Assembly: GCA_001247695.2 (NCBI GenBank)
Contig: LGRX02027807.1
Coordinates: 1-54,711 of the forward strand
DNA length: 54,711 nt
Reading direction: 5' to 3'
Origin: Cymbomonas tetramitiformis
Taxonomy: Eukaryota; Chlorophyta; Pyramimonadophyceae; Pyramimonadales; Pyramimonadaceae
Made by a program: the position numbers and the translations under genes. The notes beneath the pieces are model-generated. The model was not told the DNA's origin and made no database searches. It saw only the letters and a program-made list of their open reading frames with translations. Positions 31,021 to 42,743 of this stretch are shown piece after piece; position 1 is the stretch's first letter, and every line of letters begins with the position of its first letter.

Positions 31021-34000
31021 AAAGGCCTCTAGAATGGTACTCACTGAAGAAGGCCTCACAGATGAATGGTCCCTCGAATGTGGAGTTCCTCAGGGAGAAG
31101 TTTTGAGCCCACTAAGGTTTGTAGCCATTATGGATATTCTGGCAATTTGGTTAGCAAAAAGAGCAAACGGTGCAAACCCGACAGGAAACACATATGGATA
31201 CGAACTGAACTCGGAACGCCATAGACCAGACAAACCAGGAAAAAATGTTATTCCTCCCTCCCAAAACCTACTAGAAAAGGACACCCCTTTAAATATCTTT
31301 GCACGGTTCTTCTGTGATGACATCATGCTCGTGGGGAAAACTAAAGACGAAGTTCAAGACATGCTAGGTATAGTTAATGAATTTATGAGCTTCATCGGTA
31401 TTCCCATCAATGTTAAGAAATCCAAATACTCTTACAGAAAGCGCATCAAACCCCAGGGCAAAATGGTAACACGATATGACCTGTCCGATGATTTACTCAT
31501 CTCTGGGGGTCACCTGGAGCCCAATACCAATGACTCAAGTCCTTCCATTGATGCGAAATGGATGCCCCCTGAGTCACCAGATTTTCTCGATTTCTCTAAC
31601 AGCAAAGAGGTAAACAGATACCTCGGAGTATGGTTTGCACTAAATGGGGAATGGGACAAACAGGCGGAAATCCTTATCGACAGACTTAAATCTACTCTCA
31701 CATCCATCCAACTGCAACACATGACTCTACACCAGCTAAGATATGTTATAAATGCGGTTGTAGTTCCGAGGATGGCGTACCCCCTTAAAGTTACCTCAGC
31801 AATTGCCAACTCCTCAAAGAATGTTGCAATTGAATTAGACAAAATGATAGCTTCGTTTATAATCAAATACCTGGGCTGCCCAGTTGACACTAATCACCAA
31901 ATAATCTGGACAGCAGTCTGCCAGGGGGGGTACGGTATTGATAGTGTCTTCGATATTGCAACCGCATCGTGTATTACTGAAACCATGAACACCCTGTGTT
32001 CTGCAGATGAACACGAATATTGGCAACACATCCACACAGGACCGTATCACTGACCCCCACCTTATCTCACTATACCGTAGAAACAGCAATCTATGGCTTA
32101 AAATAATAATTCATAACATGAACAACGAAATGAGCAATAATGCCATCTCGGGCTTCCCCTTATCACACTATGCAACCTACAGTCACACAAAAGACAAACG
32201 CTTTAACTGGTTCAGGCGTACAGGTCACATTATGGCAAAACTTTGGATACGCTATCGACTCTAAAAATTACCCTGAAAATGAAGCTGGTGAAACCACATT
32301 AGTCACCACCCTTCCCAGACAACTCTACATGTCAAGGAATGTTACCTCCGCAATTCAAAAATATAACCTTAAGCACACAGGTTCCTTTCTGACTCCCTGC
32401 GGTGGAATGTTAAAAAACTGGCAAGAAAGCAAAGGCTATTTCAGGCTGAACGGTAATAGACCCCCTGGATGGCTAACCGCAATCGAAAAGGAAATGCTTC
32501 AAAACCCCGTAGATTTGGACCCACAGGCCAGATATGTCAAGAAACAATATAGAGACAGCATAGTACCCCCGGACACGGGTGAGTTTCATTGGAAAGGAAA
32601 TGGTGACCGAGATTCCATCTCTCTTATCCACATTACCAATATTGACTTAGAGGCCATGTCAATACAATATACAGAATACAGTAACAATGCCAAAAACCCT
32701 AATGTCTTTGTCAGAATCGAAGGAACCAATAGTCTTCAATACGACTTTGAATATAGCATCACCAATGACGGTTGCATCCTAATTCCAGCAGGTTCCATTT
32801 TCGAATATAATGACCATATGGACCCGCCCTCTTCTGTTCTTGCTAAAGTTAGTGATATTAACTCACACTATGATTACATCTCAGACAGACAGTATGAGAC
32901 CATTATTGCCAGAATGAAAAACAAAACTGCGGAAGAAGAAAGTGAATACAGCTGCCCTAGCGACTCAGAAGAAGAATCTACCCCCTTCGCTGAAAAGAGC
33001 AAACAAATGGAGGATTATGATATGGCAAGCGATGGTTCCCTATTTGCCGGTAAAAAATCAGCATGCAGTGGTGCAACATATGCCATAAAAAACTTTGACA
33101 GCGGAATGCCACTTGTTCGGAAGATGAATATCCCTCCCTCAAGAACTTTCGCCGCACCGGGGCTTCTTATCAAGGAAGATATCCAAAACCCTAGTAGCAC
33201 ATCTGCTGAAATTGCGGGACTGCGATTCTTACTCACAGAACAAAAAGAGAAACTCCTCAAATCCATGACTCCAATGGTACATGCCATTGGCTCCATGGCC
33301 GCAATATCTGCTGTAACAAAGGACGGCAAATCCATGAGCGCCCGGGACAAATTACGTGAAGCTAATCGCAGAGATGTGCAGGCTGTTCGCCTACTCTACT
33401 TAGAAGAACTTGGCTTCTACAGTGAAGGAGACCACAGTAAAATCATCCTTAAATGGATCAGGGGTCACAATAATGACAAAGTCCATGACAGAGTGGACCG
33501 TACCGCCAAAAGAGCCTCATTCAGAGGGGGTTGTTTAGACATCTCCCGCTACGACCCTGCCGAGGAACTGCCCTTCTCGTTATTCTTTTTTGAGGTCCCT
33601 ATTTTAGGTGAAATCCGCAGTCACATTAGAAGAATTCAACGTCTCTCACACTATCATAATTGGAGAACTCTACAGTCTCAAGGGAAGTACTTGAGGGTGC
33701 TCAACGAGAATAACACCACCCCCACTAAAGACATTTCCAAAATAACACCTAAAGCTTTCACTGCTTCTAGAAGCAGAGAACTCCTGGGTCTCCAAGCCTC
33801 TCTAGCACGTTTATTTAAACTGGGGAAAATCGAAACTGAAAACTGCCCCTACTGCCAACAGAATACAAAATGCACCTTCGAACACATCCAACTTGAATGC
33901 TCAGGACATAATAATAATTTGTATAATCTTAGAACAACCCAGGATGTCGAACTAAGGAAAATCATTGCCGAAGAAATCTCAGAAAAGCCTAAACTCCCAA

Positions 34001-34599
34001 ACCCTGGAAAAGGTACCACATACATCAAAACACAACCATCGAAACTTTTTCCACTTGCTGACCTAAGACAGGAAATGAATGAGGAATTATACTTACACGC
34101 TCTCCCGGAAGCTAGCATGTACCGACCATCAAGTTCAAAAAAGAATACCATTGTTGTGACCGCTAAACCCGAAGTGGACCATGTCACGGGAACAATTAAA
34201 TATCCCGAACTCCAATATGTCCAAAAGAAAGAGTTTTGGAAACTTTTGGCCTGGCACCGCCTTTCCAACAAAGCAGTCCCATGCTCACCAAGCACCGTGA
34301 AATGACCCAAAGTTCTTACACTCATCGACTCATGGGATACTTCCCTCCTCTTTTTGGTATTGTCCTCAACACGATAGGTGTTCCCCGTGGTAAGATTAAA
34401 CCACTCCTCAAAAAAGCTTTCAAGAATTTGTAGGCAACACACAAAAAACAGGCGAGATGTGTTTCTGTTAAACACCGCCACTACCTTAAACACTGACCCA
34501 CATACAGCGTTGACATCTCTAGCAATGAAACCATGACAGAAACAGAAGCCGTGCAACAGTCAAACGATTTTCTTCAAACCCTCTTGCAATAATTTTCAA

Positions 34600-34810
34600 A
34601 AGTCTTGCAATATAAGATGGTTTGGGAGCTGGGAGTGTAAAGCTCCCGGCTCCCAACGAGACCCCAAGGGGAGGGGCCGTCCCCCCTCCCCTCCCCCGCC
34701 ACCCCCTCTCCCCGCCCACCCGGCCACCTTCCTCAACGTCTCCAAAACCCCCTTAATTCTTCGACTTCCCTCCCCACCGCTCAGATTCAGCCACCCCTCC
34801 ACTCACCCGG
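34600..34810. other. LINE 3' region: hairpin and pyrimidine-rich tract
   Basis: GGGAGCTGGGAGTGTAAAGC followed by TCCCGGCTCCC can fold back. It precedes a C/T-rich tract at 34675-34765. Open frames here come from low complexity. Confidence 0.5.
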
Positions 34811-35045
34811 CCATGGCTGCTTCTCCATCTTCTAGAGTTTTTTATTGCCTAGCACTTAGCTTTTTCTCTAGATACCACCCTGCTGAAAAGCGGGCTGAGC
34901 CCTTTTGTGGGCGCGCTATAGCGGAGGGAGTAGCCCCTGGTGTTTTCACTAGCCTGCTTTGCAGGGATTCCGCACTCTCAAGACTTTGTCCCCTTTGCTA
35001 GCGTAAATGTTTTATTATTATTATTATTATTATGAACATTAATGG

Positions 35046-35081
35046 CTTTCCCCCCCATGAGCCTCCTCATGGGGGGGAAAG
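35046..35081. other. Perfect 16-bp hairpin after the LINE tail
   Basis: CTTTCCCCCCCATGAG (35046-35061), a CCTC loop, then the exact reverse complement (35066-35081). It is followed by GGTCAA repeats. It may be the end of a neighbouring small element. Function unknown. Confidence 0.85.
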
Positions 35082-36050
35082 TCAACGGTCAAATTGGGGG
35101 TCGGTCAACGCTCATAGCGGGGCCTCCCGAAGTCGAAATCGAAAAATAAAACCTGTTTTGAGCACCCCCGAACCTGATTTGTCTCGGATCTGAACTCAGA
35201 TTTGCGATCGGAGAAAGTTGAATCGATCGCCGGCTTGTATTGTACATGGGTCATTTTCGCGAATCTTTGGATTTTTACGAATCGTTCCCAACACAATTCG
35301 CTTTTGGTCCAATGTTGTCCATTTGCCTTTATTTTCTTTCTCCCCCCTTGTTTTTATCATATATAAGCATTGTGTGAAATATTTCTGCCCAGTTTTACCT
35401 CTGTGCACCTCTATTTGTCCCATATCCCCTAGGTATCGCCTCAAGAGGTCAGACGAGCGCAGCCTGTTGCCTTGCGTTGGGTGCACTCGACTGAGATGAA
35501 CTGAAAATATTTCCAGTTGTATTTTAAAATGGCAGTGCGCACAGAGGTGACAGCAAGGTACAGGACAATTTGAACAGACTTAAGAGGTTTAATGTAGAGA
35601 TTCAACGGAACGTCACCGAACATATGTGCTTCGTACGCACATCCACGCCAAGCTCACCGCGCCAACAAATGCGGATCCTAGATGCCGACGGAGTGCTCGA
35701 TCACTGAGGTGAGTACGCACACATCGATCAGGATCACTAACGCGCGCCATAACTGAACGCTGATTCCTCAACGCCCTTCAAGCTATATCGAATGCTTGGG
35801 CTGAAACGAACCGTCAGTCCTACAGTAAGCAACAAGTAATGTGGCAGTAGACGACTTGGACTACGGTGACCAAAATTTGAAAGAGCTTATCGTTTCATAA
35901 AGACGCAATGAAGGGTGTGTAGCGAAGTCCAGTTGCATGCGCACGCGCCGCGTTTCGCAGGAACGTAGCGTGATTAGTAGAGCCTATATGGCTTGCGCAC
36001 AATAGCTAAAACTGCTTATTGGGTTCTAACTTTAAAGGCGAAGAGCTCGA
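35082..36050. other. No gene recognised
   Basis: Apart from pyrimidine-rich stretches near 35330 nothing is recognisable. Short frames on either strand have no motif. It may contain the distal promoter of the renalase-like gene. Confidence 0.5.
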
Positions 36051-36056
36051 TGCCGA

Positions 36057-36160
36057 GTCCTCTGAGCTCGAGTAAGTCCTCTGAGCTCGAGTGAGTCCTC
36101 TGAGCTCGAGTAAGTCCTCTGAGCTCGAGTAAGTCCTCTGAGCTCGAGTAAGTCCTCTGA
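36057..36160. repeat. 19-bp tandem repeat, about 5.5 copies
   Basis: GTCCTCTGAGCTCGAGTAA is repeated five times and partly a sixth, with one change. It lies about 320 bp upstream of the renalase-like start codon. Confidence 0.95.
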
Positions 36161-36287
36161 GCGGGTTTCGAGCACTGCGGCTGAATAGACGCTGCGAGAT
36201 CTGAAACATAGGGCCGCAGCCCGCTCGGTTTTCAGTGTGTGGAGCTGCTTGATGCAAGTCTCAGGCTCACAGCCGTCGACGAGCGAC

Positions 36288-36367
36288 GATTATTGAACTT
36301 AGAAGAGGATAGAGTGCGATTATTGAACTAAGAAGAGGATAGAGTGCGATTATTGAACTAAGAAGAG
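36288..36367. repeat. 30-bp tandem repeat, 2.7 copies
   Basis: Units start GATTATTGAACT at 36288, 36318 and 36348 (GATTATTGAACTWAGAAGAG core). The array ends about 110 bp before the renalase-like ATG, so it may lie in the promoter or 5' leader. Confidence 0.95.
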
Positions 36368-36478
36368 TGTTCTGAAGAGATGCAGGAAGCGGGCGGTGGT
36401 GACGTGCAGAAGTGCTAAGGAGAGTTCGGTTGTACTCGCCGCTCCCGGGTCGCTGCCAGCCGCCTTCGCCTTTTCAAC

Positions 36479-37921
36479 ATGTACTCGAAAGGCCTGCATT
36501 CATCGGGCAGCTCCTTCCCACGGCTTCTGGGGAGTGCCGCCGGCTTCGGTCTGGGTGCTGCTGTGGCGCTGTGGTTGGGAGGGCGGGACGAGGAGGCCCC
36601 GGCGCAGCGGCCTGCCGAGGTTGACCGAGAAGAGAAGGCGCACCGCGTTCTCGTGGTTGGCGCAGGATTAACGGGCACGCTCACCGCTGCGCAGCTGCGC
36701 AAGGAGTGGCCGTCTTCGTTGCCCCCTCTGCATCTCACAGTGTGGGAGCGAGCTACGTATCCGGCAGGTCGATTCGGCGCCGCCGCAGTCCATGGCGGTG
36801 CACTCGCCGACATGGGCGCGCAGGTCCTGTCCATCGTAGATGTCGATGACGACCACCGCGATGCAGGCAACGGAGGGCATGGCATCCCGTTGCGTGCAAT
36901 CGACTTCGCCAAAGGGGAGGTCAGTCGCCTGAAGGCCTGCGGCCTCCTTGTCGAGGTGGACGACGCGCACCTCGGAGCGACAGAAGAGCGCATGCTGTGG
37001 AGCGGCATATGGAAGCATCACTACGCCCAGGGCGGTCTGGTGTCCGTGCTGAGGGCGTACTTAGCCGAAGCCAAGCCCGATGCTACGTGCTTCGGCCGCC
37101 GTGTGTTGCGCGTTGCTCGATGTCCAGCCACCGGCGATGCTGGTTCTGCGTGGCAAGCGACAGCCAGCGCCAAGGTCCAAGGTGCCTCGACCTCCTCCAC
37201 AGCACAGGGGGAGGTCACTGAGGCGTTCGACAGCGTGGTGATGTGCATCCCCGCGCCAGATGCCCTTTGCATCGACGGGGTGTCTGATGCACTACCGGCC
37301 ACGAGTGTCAACATCTTGAGCGCTGTCGGATATGACTCTCGCGCCTCTGCGGTGGTGTTCTTCCACGCGGATCTGCAGCCCTCTCTTCGGGCACTCTTCG
37401 GGGACTCCAGTGAGATCGCGCTAGACCTGGACCTGGAGGGCTCCGGCGGAAGGTGGCCTTCGGAACGCAGGAAGAAAGGGGAAGAAAGTGAGCTGCATCT
37501 GTTGATATGGCAGGGGCAGAAGCGTGCTCCCAACTCGTCCTGCGCTGTCGTTGCACACAGTGTGCCTTGCGGGGACAGGACAAGCGCCGAGGAGCAGGCA
37601 CACTTGATGGTTCCGGCCATGTACGAGGCTCTCAGTGCGTTGCTCGGGCTGCCTGTGGAGGAGCTTCGGAGTCGGACACTTGCCAGCAAAACGATCGCTT
37701 GGGCGGTGAGTCAAATGATTCGTCCGATGGAAGCCGTCGTGGACCCGGTTCCAGACATCGCTTGCCTCGAAAGTGATGAGGACGCCGCAAAGGGGGGCAA
37801 ACTCGTAGTCGCCGGAGACTTCATGACACAGAGCAGCTTTTTAGGATGTGTCGGTTCAGCCTTACAAGCGAGTGACGTCATCATCCGAGGAGCAGCTGAA
37901 TACGAGGCAAGGGGTCGATGA
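36479..37921 (+). CDS. Renalase-like FAD-dependent oxidoreductase
   Basis: A single uninterrupted 480-codon frame starts at ATG 36479. Residues 16-35 (LLGSAAGFGLGAAVALWLGG) form a hydrophobic segment that could be a membrane anchor or targeting signal. The FAD dinucleotide-binding motif VLVVGAGLTGTLTA is at about 57-70, followed by LTVWERATYPAGRF and ADMGAQVLS, as in renalase. The end (VVAGDFMTQSSFLGCVGSALQASDVI) matches the family's C-terminal FAD contact region. Renalases oxidise isomeric forms of reduced NAD(P) and pass electrons to oxygen; that activity is inferred here. The frame is intact, GC-rich and intronless among decayed transposons. The protein is longer than the roughly 340 residues of animal renalase because of the leader and inserts. 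Confidence 0.85.
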   Translation: MYSKGLHSSGSSFPRLLGSAAGFGLGAAVALWLGGRDEEAPAQRPAEVDREEKAHRVLVVGAGLTGTLTAAQLRKEWPSSLPPLHLTVWERATYPAGRFGAAAVHGGALADMGAQVLSIVDVDDDHRDAGNGGHGIPLRAIDFAKGEVSRLKACGLLVEVDDAHLGATEERMLWSGIWKHHYAQGGLVSVLRAYLAEAKPDATCFGRRVLRVARCPATGDAGSAWQATASAKVQGASTSSTAQGEVTEAFDSVVMCIPAPDALCIDGVSDALPATSVNILSAVGYDSRASAVVFFHADLQPSLRALFGDSSEIALDLDLEGSGGRWPSERRKKGEESELHLLIWQGQKRAPNSSCAVVAHSVPCGDRTSAEEQAHLMVPAMYEALSALLGLPVEELRSRTLASKTIAWAVSQMIRPMEAVVDPVPDIACLESDEDAAKGGKLVVAGDFMTQSSFLGCVGSALQASDVIIRGAAEYEARGR

Positions 37922-38036
37922 CCATTGGCCCGGTAGAGGGGCTCGAGCTAGGTTATTATTACATGTCCAGAGGGATATGTATTGTCTTTGTCAAGCAAAA
38001 TTCTATCTGCATCCGAACCTGTGTGTGTGTGTGTGA

Positions 38037-38224
38037 GTGTGCCTATTCTTGGACCGACTCGTTTGGCATCACATAACCAGAAAGGATCGGCTTTACTATG
38101 AACCCTCGCCAGGGATCAAAGGATTCAGCTGTGTGTGCTTACCCTTGGACCGACTCCTTTGGCACACCGTAGCCGCAGAAGACCGGCTGCACTATGTACC
38201 CACGCCGGGGATCAAAGGATTCAA
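38037..38224 (+). repeat. About 95-bp imperfect tandem duplication downstream of the renalase-like gene
   Basis: CTTGGACCGACTC...TTTGGCA...GATCGGCT...GGGATCAAAGGATTCA occurs at about 38049-38131 and again at 38141-38224 with about 20 per cent changes. It is probably in the 3' untranslated region. Confidence 0.8.
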
Positions 38225-38835
38225 CACACACTTCGGGACACTTATTTCTCCGGAGCTCACTAGTGAAGAATGGGCCCCCCTGAGCCTTACTGAGCCACCT
38301 GAGCCCCTCTGTATCTGCGCCGCCGGCGCGCTGCTGCCGTGTCTCTCACTATTGCTCCCACTGAGTTCATAGCTTATCCAAATCATTTTTTGAATTATTG
38401 AAGTTGCGCGCTGTTTGCGTTATATGGCAGATCTAGTAACAGATACTGTGTCACGTGTAGGGCTCTAAACGACAACAAGGCATACGCAACCAATCAACCA
38501 TACACACGTTGGTACATACCTCAACCTGCTATCATACCTCACGTCAGAGGTAGTCAGATAGATGATCGGACGAGAGACGCAGACCGAGACGTGCCTATCG
38601 AAAGAGTACGTGTATCGAATGCCTCTTGTAGAAGGCTTCGCCTATCATTAGGGTTTCCCGTTATTGTCATGTTCACAGCCGCCTTACTTCCTGTAATCAC
38701 CTTTTCGTGTTCCCGAGCGTCTCGTGGGTCATTCCCGTGGTCAGTGTGCACCTTGCTTCGCCAATTTTCGCGTGTTTTTAGCATCACGGTGCGCTTTCCT
38801 TGTTACGCGTGTTACACCCGTGTGTTGTCTTTCCT
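38225..38835. other. No gene recognised
   Basis: Moderately AT-rich DNA between the renalase-like gene and the next insertion, with no repeat or motif that I can name. Confidence 0.45.
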
Positions 38836-39400
38836 CAAGGCTTGGTATCAGTTGGTACTGATATTCTGATATATTGATAGTATCAGAATATTAGAATCAA
38901 TTGATAGTGAAAAGTACACAATCAGAATATTGGAATTGATTGATACTCTTGGAGGATAATCAGAATTGATTGATACCCCACGGAGCTAATCAGAATTGAT
39001 TGATACCCCACGGGGCTAATCAGAATTGATTGATACCCCAAGGGGTAAAATCAGAATTGATTGATGACATCATCAAATTCGGAATTCGATAGTATCAGAA
39101 TCGCGCGATGATTCCAACGATCCAACCTGCTCGTATCAATCCATCACGAAACCTATAGAGAATAACGATTGGTTGCCGTTTTCACGAGTTTTCAAATTTG
39201 AGGAAGGGGCACACCCATATTTGAAGACTTGATCTTCGGACTTAAATTTGCACTCCATTCATTGGTATGTTATGGCAGATTGTGAGATTGATTTCCTCGC
39301 GAATGCGCAATCCCTTCCTTGAATCCATGACGGATATACCAGCATTTAAATGGTCGAAAACGATAATCGCTCATTTCCAAGGCTTGGTATCAGTTGGTAC
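38836..39400. mobile_element. Insertion flanked by exact 23-bp direct repeats
   Basis: CAAGGCTTGGTATCAGTTGG plus three further bases occurs exactly at 38836-38858 and 39378-39400. Between them is AT-rich DNA with a 30-bp tandem repeat. This may be an insertion with a long target duplication or an unequal duplication. It lies directly upstream of the hAT gene. Confidence 0.5.
38918..39068. repeat. 30-bp tandem repeat (CAGAATTGATTGATACCCCA)
   Basis: CAGAATTGATTGATACCCCA plus ten bases occurs at 38961, 38991 and 39021, with diverged copies on both sides. Confidence 0.95.
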
Positions 39401-41127
39401 CTGCACTATCGATAGTCGAAGCCTTGCAAACTGACCCTACTGTACCCGCGCTGCGTTGTCGTCGGCGGTGTTACGTCTAGCTGTGTCAATCAACCATCGA
39501 TGGGTGGAAAACGCGGACGTGGGAAGCAGCCGAGCAAGGTGAAACTGGTCGCCCAGGGTAAGGGCCGATCAAACGCACCCAGCAAACACCTTTCGACCCA
39601 GCGGGCAGTGATGATATTGTTTATGGTGTGCGAGAGATCAAGGCAGAGCGCGTGGCAAAGGGAGGCAACGCACAGTGGCTTATAGGTTGGGAGAATTTTG
39701 AAGACCCAAAATATGATACTTGGGAACCTTTAGAAAATCTTGCCGGCCATGAAACCACCATCAGCGACTTTCGCAAGAGAGCTAAAGATCAGCAGGAAGA
39801 GAATGAAGCTACAGCGGCTGAGAGAAGACAAGAAAGAGCGGCAGCTCTGGGTGCGTTCCATCTCCGGTTGATTTATGCGCTTGTGTAGTTCGACTTCCGC
39901 CCTTCTTGCGTGCGGCATGGTCTGTCCGTCTTCTCAAGACAGTTCGTCCGCTGTTACTAAGATTATGACGGCACGTTTCCCCCTCGCACACGTTACGCTT
40001 GCGTGATGATCGGTACGTATGCGTGTTCCCTTTCGCAGAGCTCCAGATGGAGGGAGAAGATTATGAATTCAAGGAGGCAACTGGTGGCAAACGGCGATCG
40101 GCCGTTTGGCAGTTCTACAAAGTCAGCTTCGACGACTCTGGAAAAGTCGAGAACACAAAGTGCAAGTTGTGCTGTGACGCCGTGGCGGTCAAATACCCTG
40201 GCAATACCACGAACATGCGCTCCCACCTTTCTTCAGTTCACAAGAACGAGTACTGCAAGATGATTGATACTTCAGCTTCGGTTTCGGACGAATCCGCAGA
40301 CGGAGATTCTCAGGTATTGCCTATTGACTTGCTAGTTACACGTTTATCGCGTGGTGAGTATCTATGCATATTGATTGTGCACTGTTCTGCATATTTGCGC
40401 ACCAGGCTAAGAAGGGAACGCTGGAGGCCATCTTGCCGCAAATCACGGCTTCCCAAAGGGACGAGCTACACAAGCGTATCACGCTCTGGTTAGTTCGGAA
40501 TCGACGACCCTTGTCTCTCCCTGAGCACGACTCCGAATTTCGTGGTATCTTTGACCTCATATTTGTTGGTGGGTACACACCACCCATGTACAAGTTGGTG
40601 ATGCAGAATATGTTGGACCTTTCAGTCGAAGGCAAACGCAAGGTGACTGCTGCCATGGACGACTTGCGTCAGGAAGGCATCTTGCCTAGCATTGCTGGGG
40701 ATATTTGGTCCGAAGGGGGGATCGCTATATTTGGCGTTCTTGCGTATTGGATCAACGCTGACTTTGAGCATCGCGAACGTTTGGTTTCAGCTATTCCCTT
40801 TTCATCGGTGCGTCACACCAGCGATGAGATTCAACTCGCCACCAAGAAGGCGTGTTCCAATATGCACATCGGACACTTCCGCGAGGACGTGGCACCTGGT
40901 GATGGCGTGGACACTATCCATGAGAGCGTACAAAATTCGGTGTCCGACAATGCGAGCAACATCATCTCTGGTTGGGAGTGTTTCGATGGTTGGGAGTGCA
41001 ACGACCACACGCTTGCCCTCATCGTGCATGCTTATCTGAAGCAGTCTGAGGTGGCGACGGTGTTCAAGAAGCTGAGGGGCATGACGACTCACTTCAACCA
41101 CTCCGTCATAGGTGCCAAGCTGCTTAA

Positions 41128-41666
41128 CCCCTAAACTGCTACGTGATGAGCTAGCTCATCAAACACTCAAAACTGATTTTCTCGGCGACAAATAACTCAA
41201 ATTCACTTTTGAAGACAATTTTGAAAAGCTCTCATCGAGCCGCATGCAGCCATGCACTTGGGTGCAACCATTTTGCGACGATACTCTTAATATTGACCGA
41301 GACGCACTCTATTTCAGCTTGACCATAATGAGTTACATCTAGGGCACATCTGCCATAGTGTTACACACCCCTAACAATATAAGTAGCCCTAACCGCATGT
41401 TCAGCACTTTGTAAGATTATATCCGGAGGTCTAGGGTCAATATTAGGGCTTAAATTATTAACGATGTGCACATCCATCAACATTTTTCAGTTGACAATCA
41501 CGTCGTCGGTGTCAAGTGTCATGCATTTTCAACGTTTGCATGCGATTCGCCTTGAGAAGGCCTTTCCGACACTATTTTCAAAAGTTGAGGCAGGACCCTT
41601 GTGCCAAAGTTATTGTAAAGAAACCCGAAATTTCAAAACCCCGAAATTCCTTCCGCAGTTTAGGGG
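41128..41666. mobile_element. piggyBac-type MITE (539 bp) inside hAT exon 3
   Basis: The ends are CCCCTAAACTGC (41128-41139) and GCAGTTTAGGGG (41655-41666), perfect 12-bp inverted repeats. TTAA lies on both sides (41124-41127 and 41667-41670). A TTAA duplication with C-starting inverted repeats is the piggyBac signature. No transposase is inside. The insert plus one TTAA is 543 bp, a multiple of three, but its first codons bring a TAA. Confidence 0.92.
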
Positions 41667-42743
41667 TTAACGACTGCCAGAAGCGCAATTCACTGTCGGT
41701 TACGAAACCGCCACAAGACAACGACACGCGTACGGGGTGGGGTGGTGCCTGTAGGCAAGCTACGTGGTATATGAAATATCAGGTGAGTGCTTTGCTTTCG
41801 CATCAACCCTCCTTGCTTGTTGATTGAGCGTTATCTTGCATGCCAACCGAACGTAATACCCTATCGTGTGACTCCCCCGCGCACAATGAACGTGTGTAGA
41901 TAAACTAACGTACGTAGGTGGCATTTGTGGCAGGTCGTCATACAATTGTATGACGTTGAAATCACCGCCTTGACCTACTGGAATGGGACATTGTGAAGGA
42001 GAGCGCCTACTTCCTCACCTACGTGAAGAATGCCACCGATCTTCTTCAAGTACTCTATATCCAACGGCGAGTCTTATCCTTCCAATATTGGGGAAGGTGG
42101 CCTACTATGCCGAGGCCACCACCCCCTTGAAGTTTGAGAAAAAGCCGGTCACAATCACGAACGAGTCGGTGGTGCATGCTCGGAAACTGTTTTTGAGTGA
42201 CTTTGCCACGAGATACTTCAACGGCCTACGAGACTGTAAACTGGAAGATTGGTGTGTCGCCACCTTCCTAGATCCGCGTTACAAGGACTTCACATTCCTC
42301 TCCGTCAATCGTTGGATGCGAGGTGCGTTCGCGTTAGGTCTTGGGTCCTCTTTGGAGTCTTCTGTTCGTGTGGTGCCCGCAGTGATGTTCGTGTGGTGCC
42401 CGCAGTGATGTATGTGTGAGCGCTGCCTTGCCGATCCTTGCGACTCCGGTTTTTGTTGAATGTTGGCGATGTGTCTGAATTGTTGTACTAGGCCAGCTTA
42501 CAATGGAGAAAGCTGTGGAGTGGGCTCGCAAGTGTTGGGAGACAAATTGGCAACCTGCGGACCCCACTTCTGCTCCCGTTAGTGAGCCGGCCCTGGCAAT
42601 CAAGAAAAGAAAAGGTAATGCCAAAGTAGTAGTCACAGTGGCTTCTTTCCTGGCAGATTCGGATGCCGAGGATGCTCCTGTGGAAGTTGAGGCTCCTAGT
42701 GGCGGGGACTCTGGTGATGCCGGAATATCCAAGTACACTAGAT

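Larger units (their letters stand above)
30068..35032 (+). pseudogene. Non-LTR retrotransposon (LINE) with RT, RNase H and CCHC motif, decayed
   Basis: RT N-terminal blocks lie at 30100-30510 (PIPKNPSAPC, NSRPLTMLETGLKLFN, VYLDLKQAFDRAEFW). After an interruption RT resumes at about 31030 with LECGVPQGEVLSPLRF and the catalytic FFCDDIML (about 31306). Frame changes near 32040 and 32230 lead into a 2.1-kb frame. It holds an RNase H end (KWIRGHNNDKVHDRVDRTAK, about 33450-33510) and a C-P-Y-C...H...C finger (about 33845-33900), as seen in RT-RNase H LINEs. The 3' UTR ends in TTA repeats (35010-35032), a normal LINE tail. The 5' ORF and endonuclease are missing. Such elements reverse-transcribe their RNA at a nicked target; this copy is inactive. 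Confidence 0.85.

Noticed and set aside
42488..42743. Extension of the minus-strand frame beyond the insertion edge
   Set aside because: This part is simply the antisense of hAT exon 5. Only the part inside the insertion could be a foreign gene piece.
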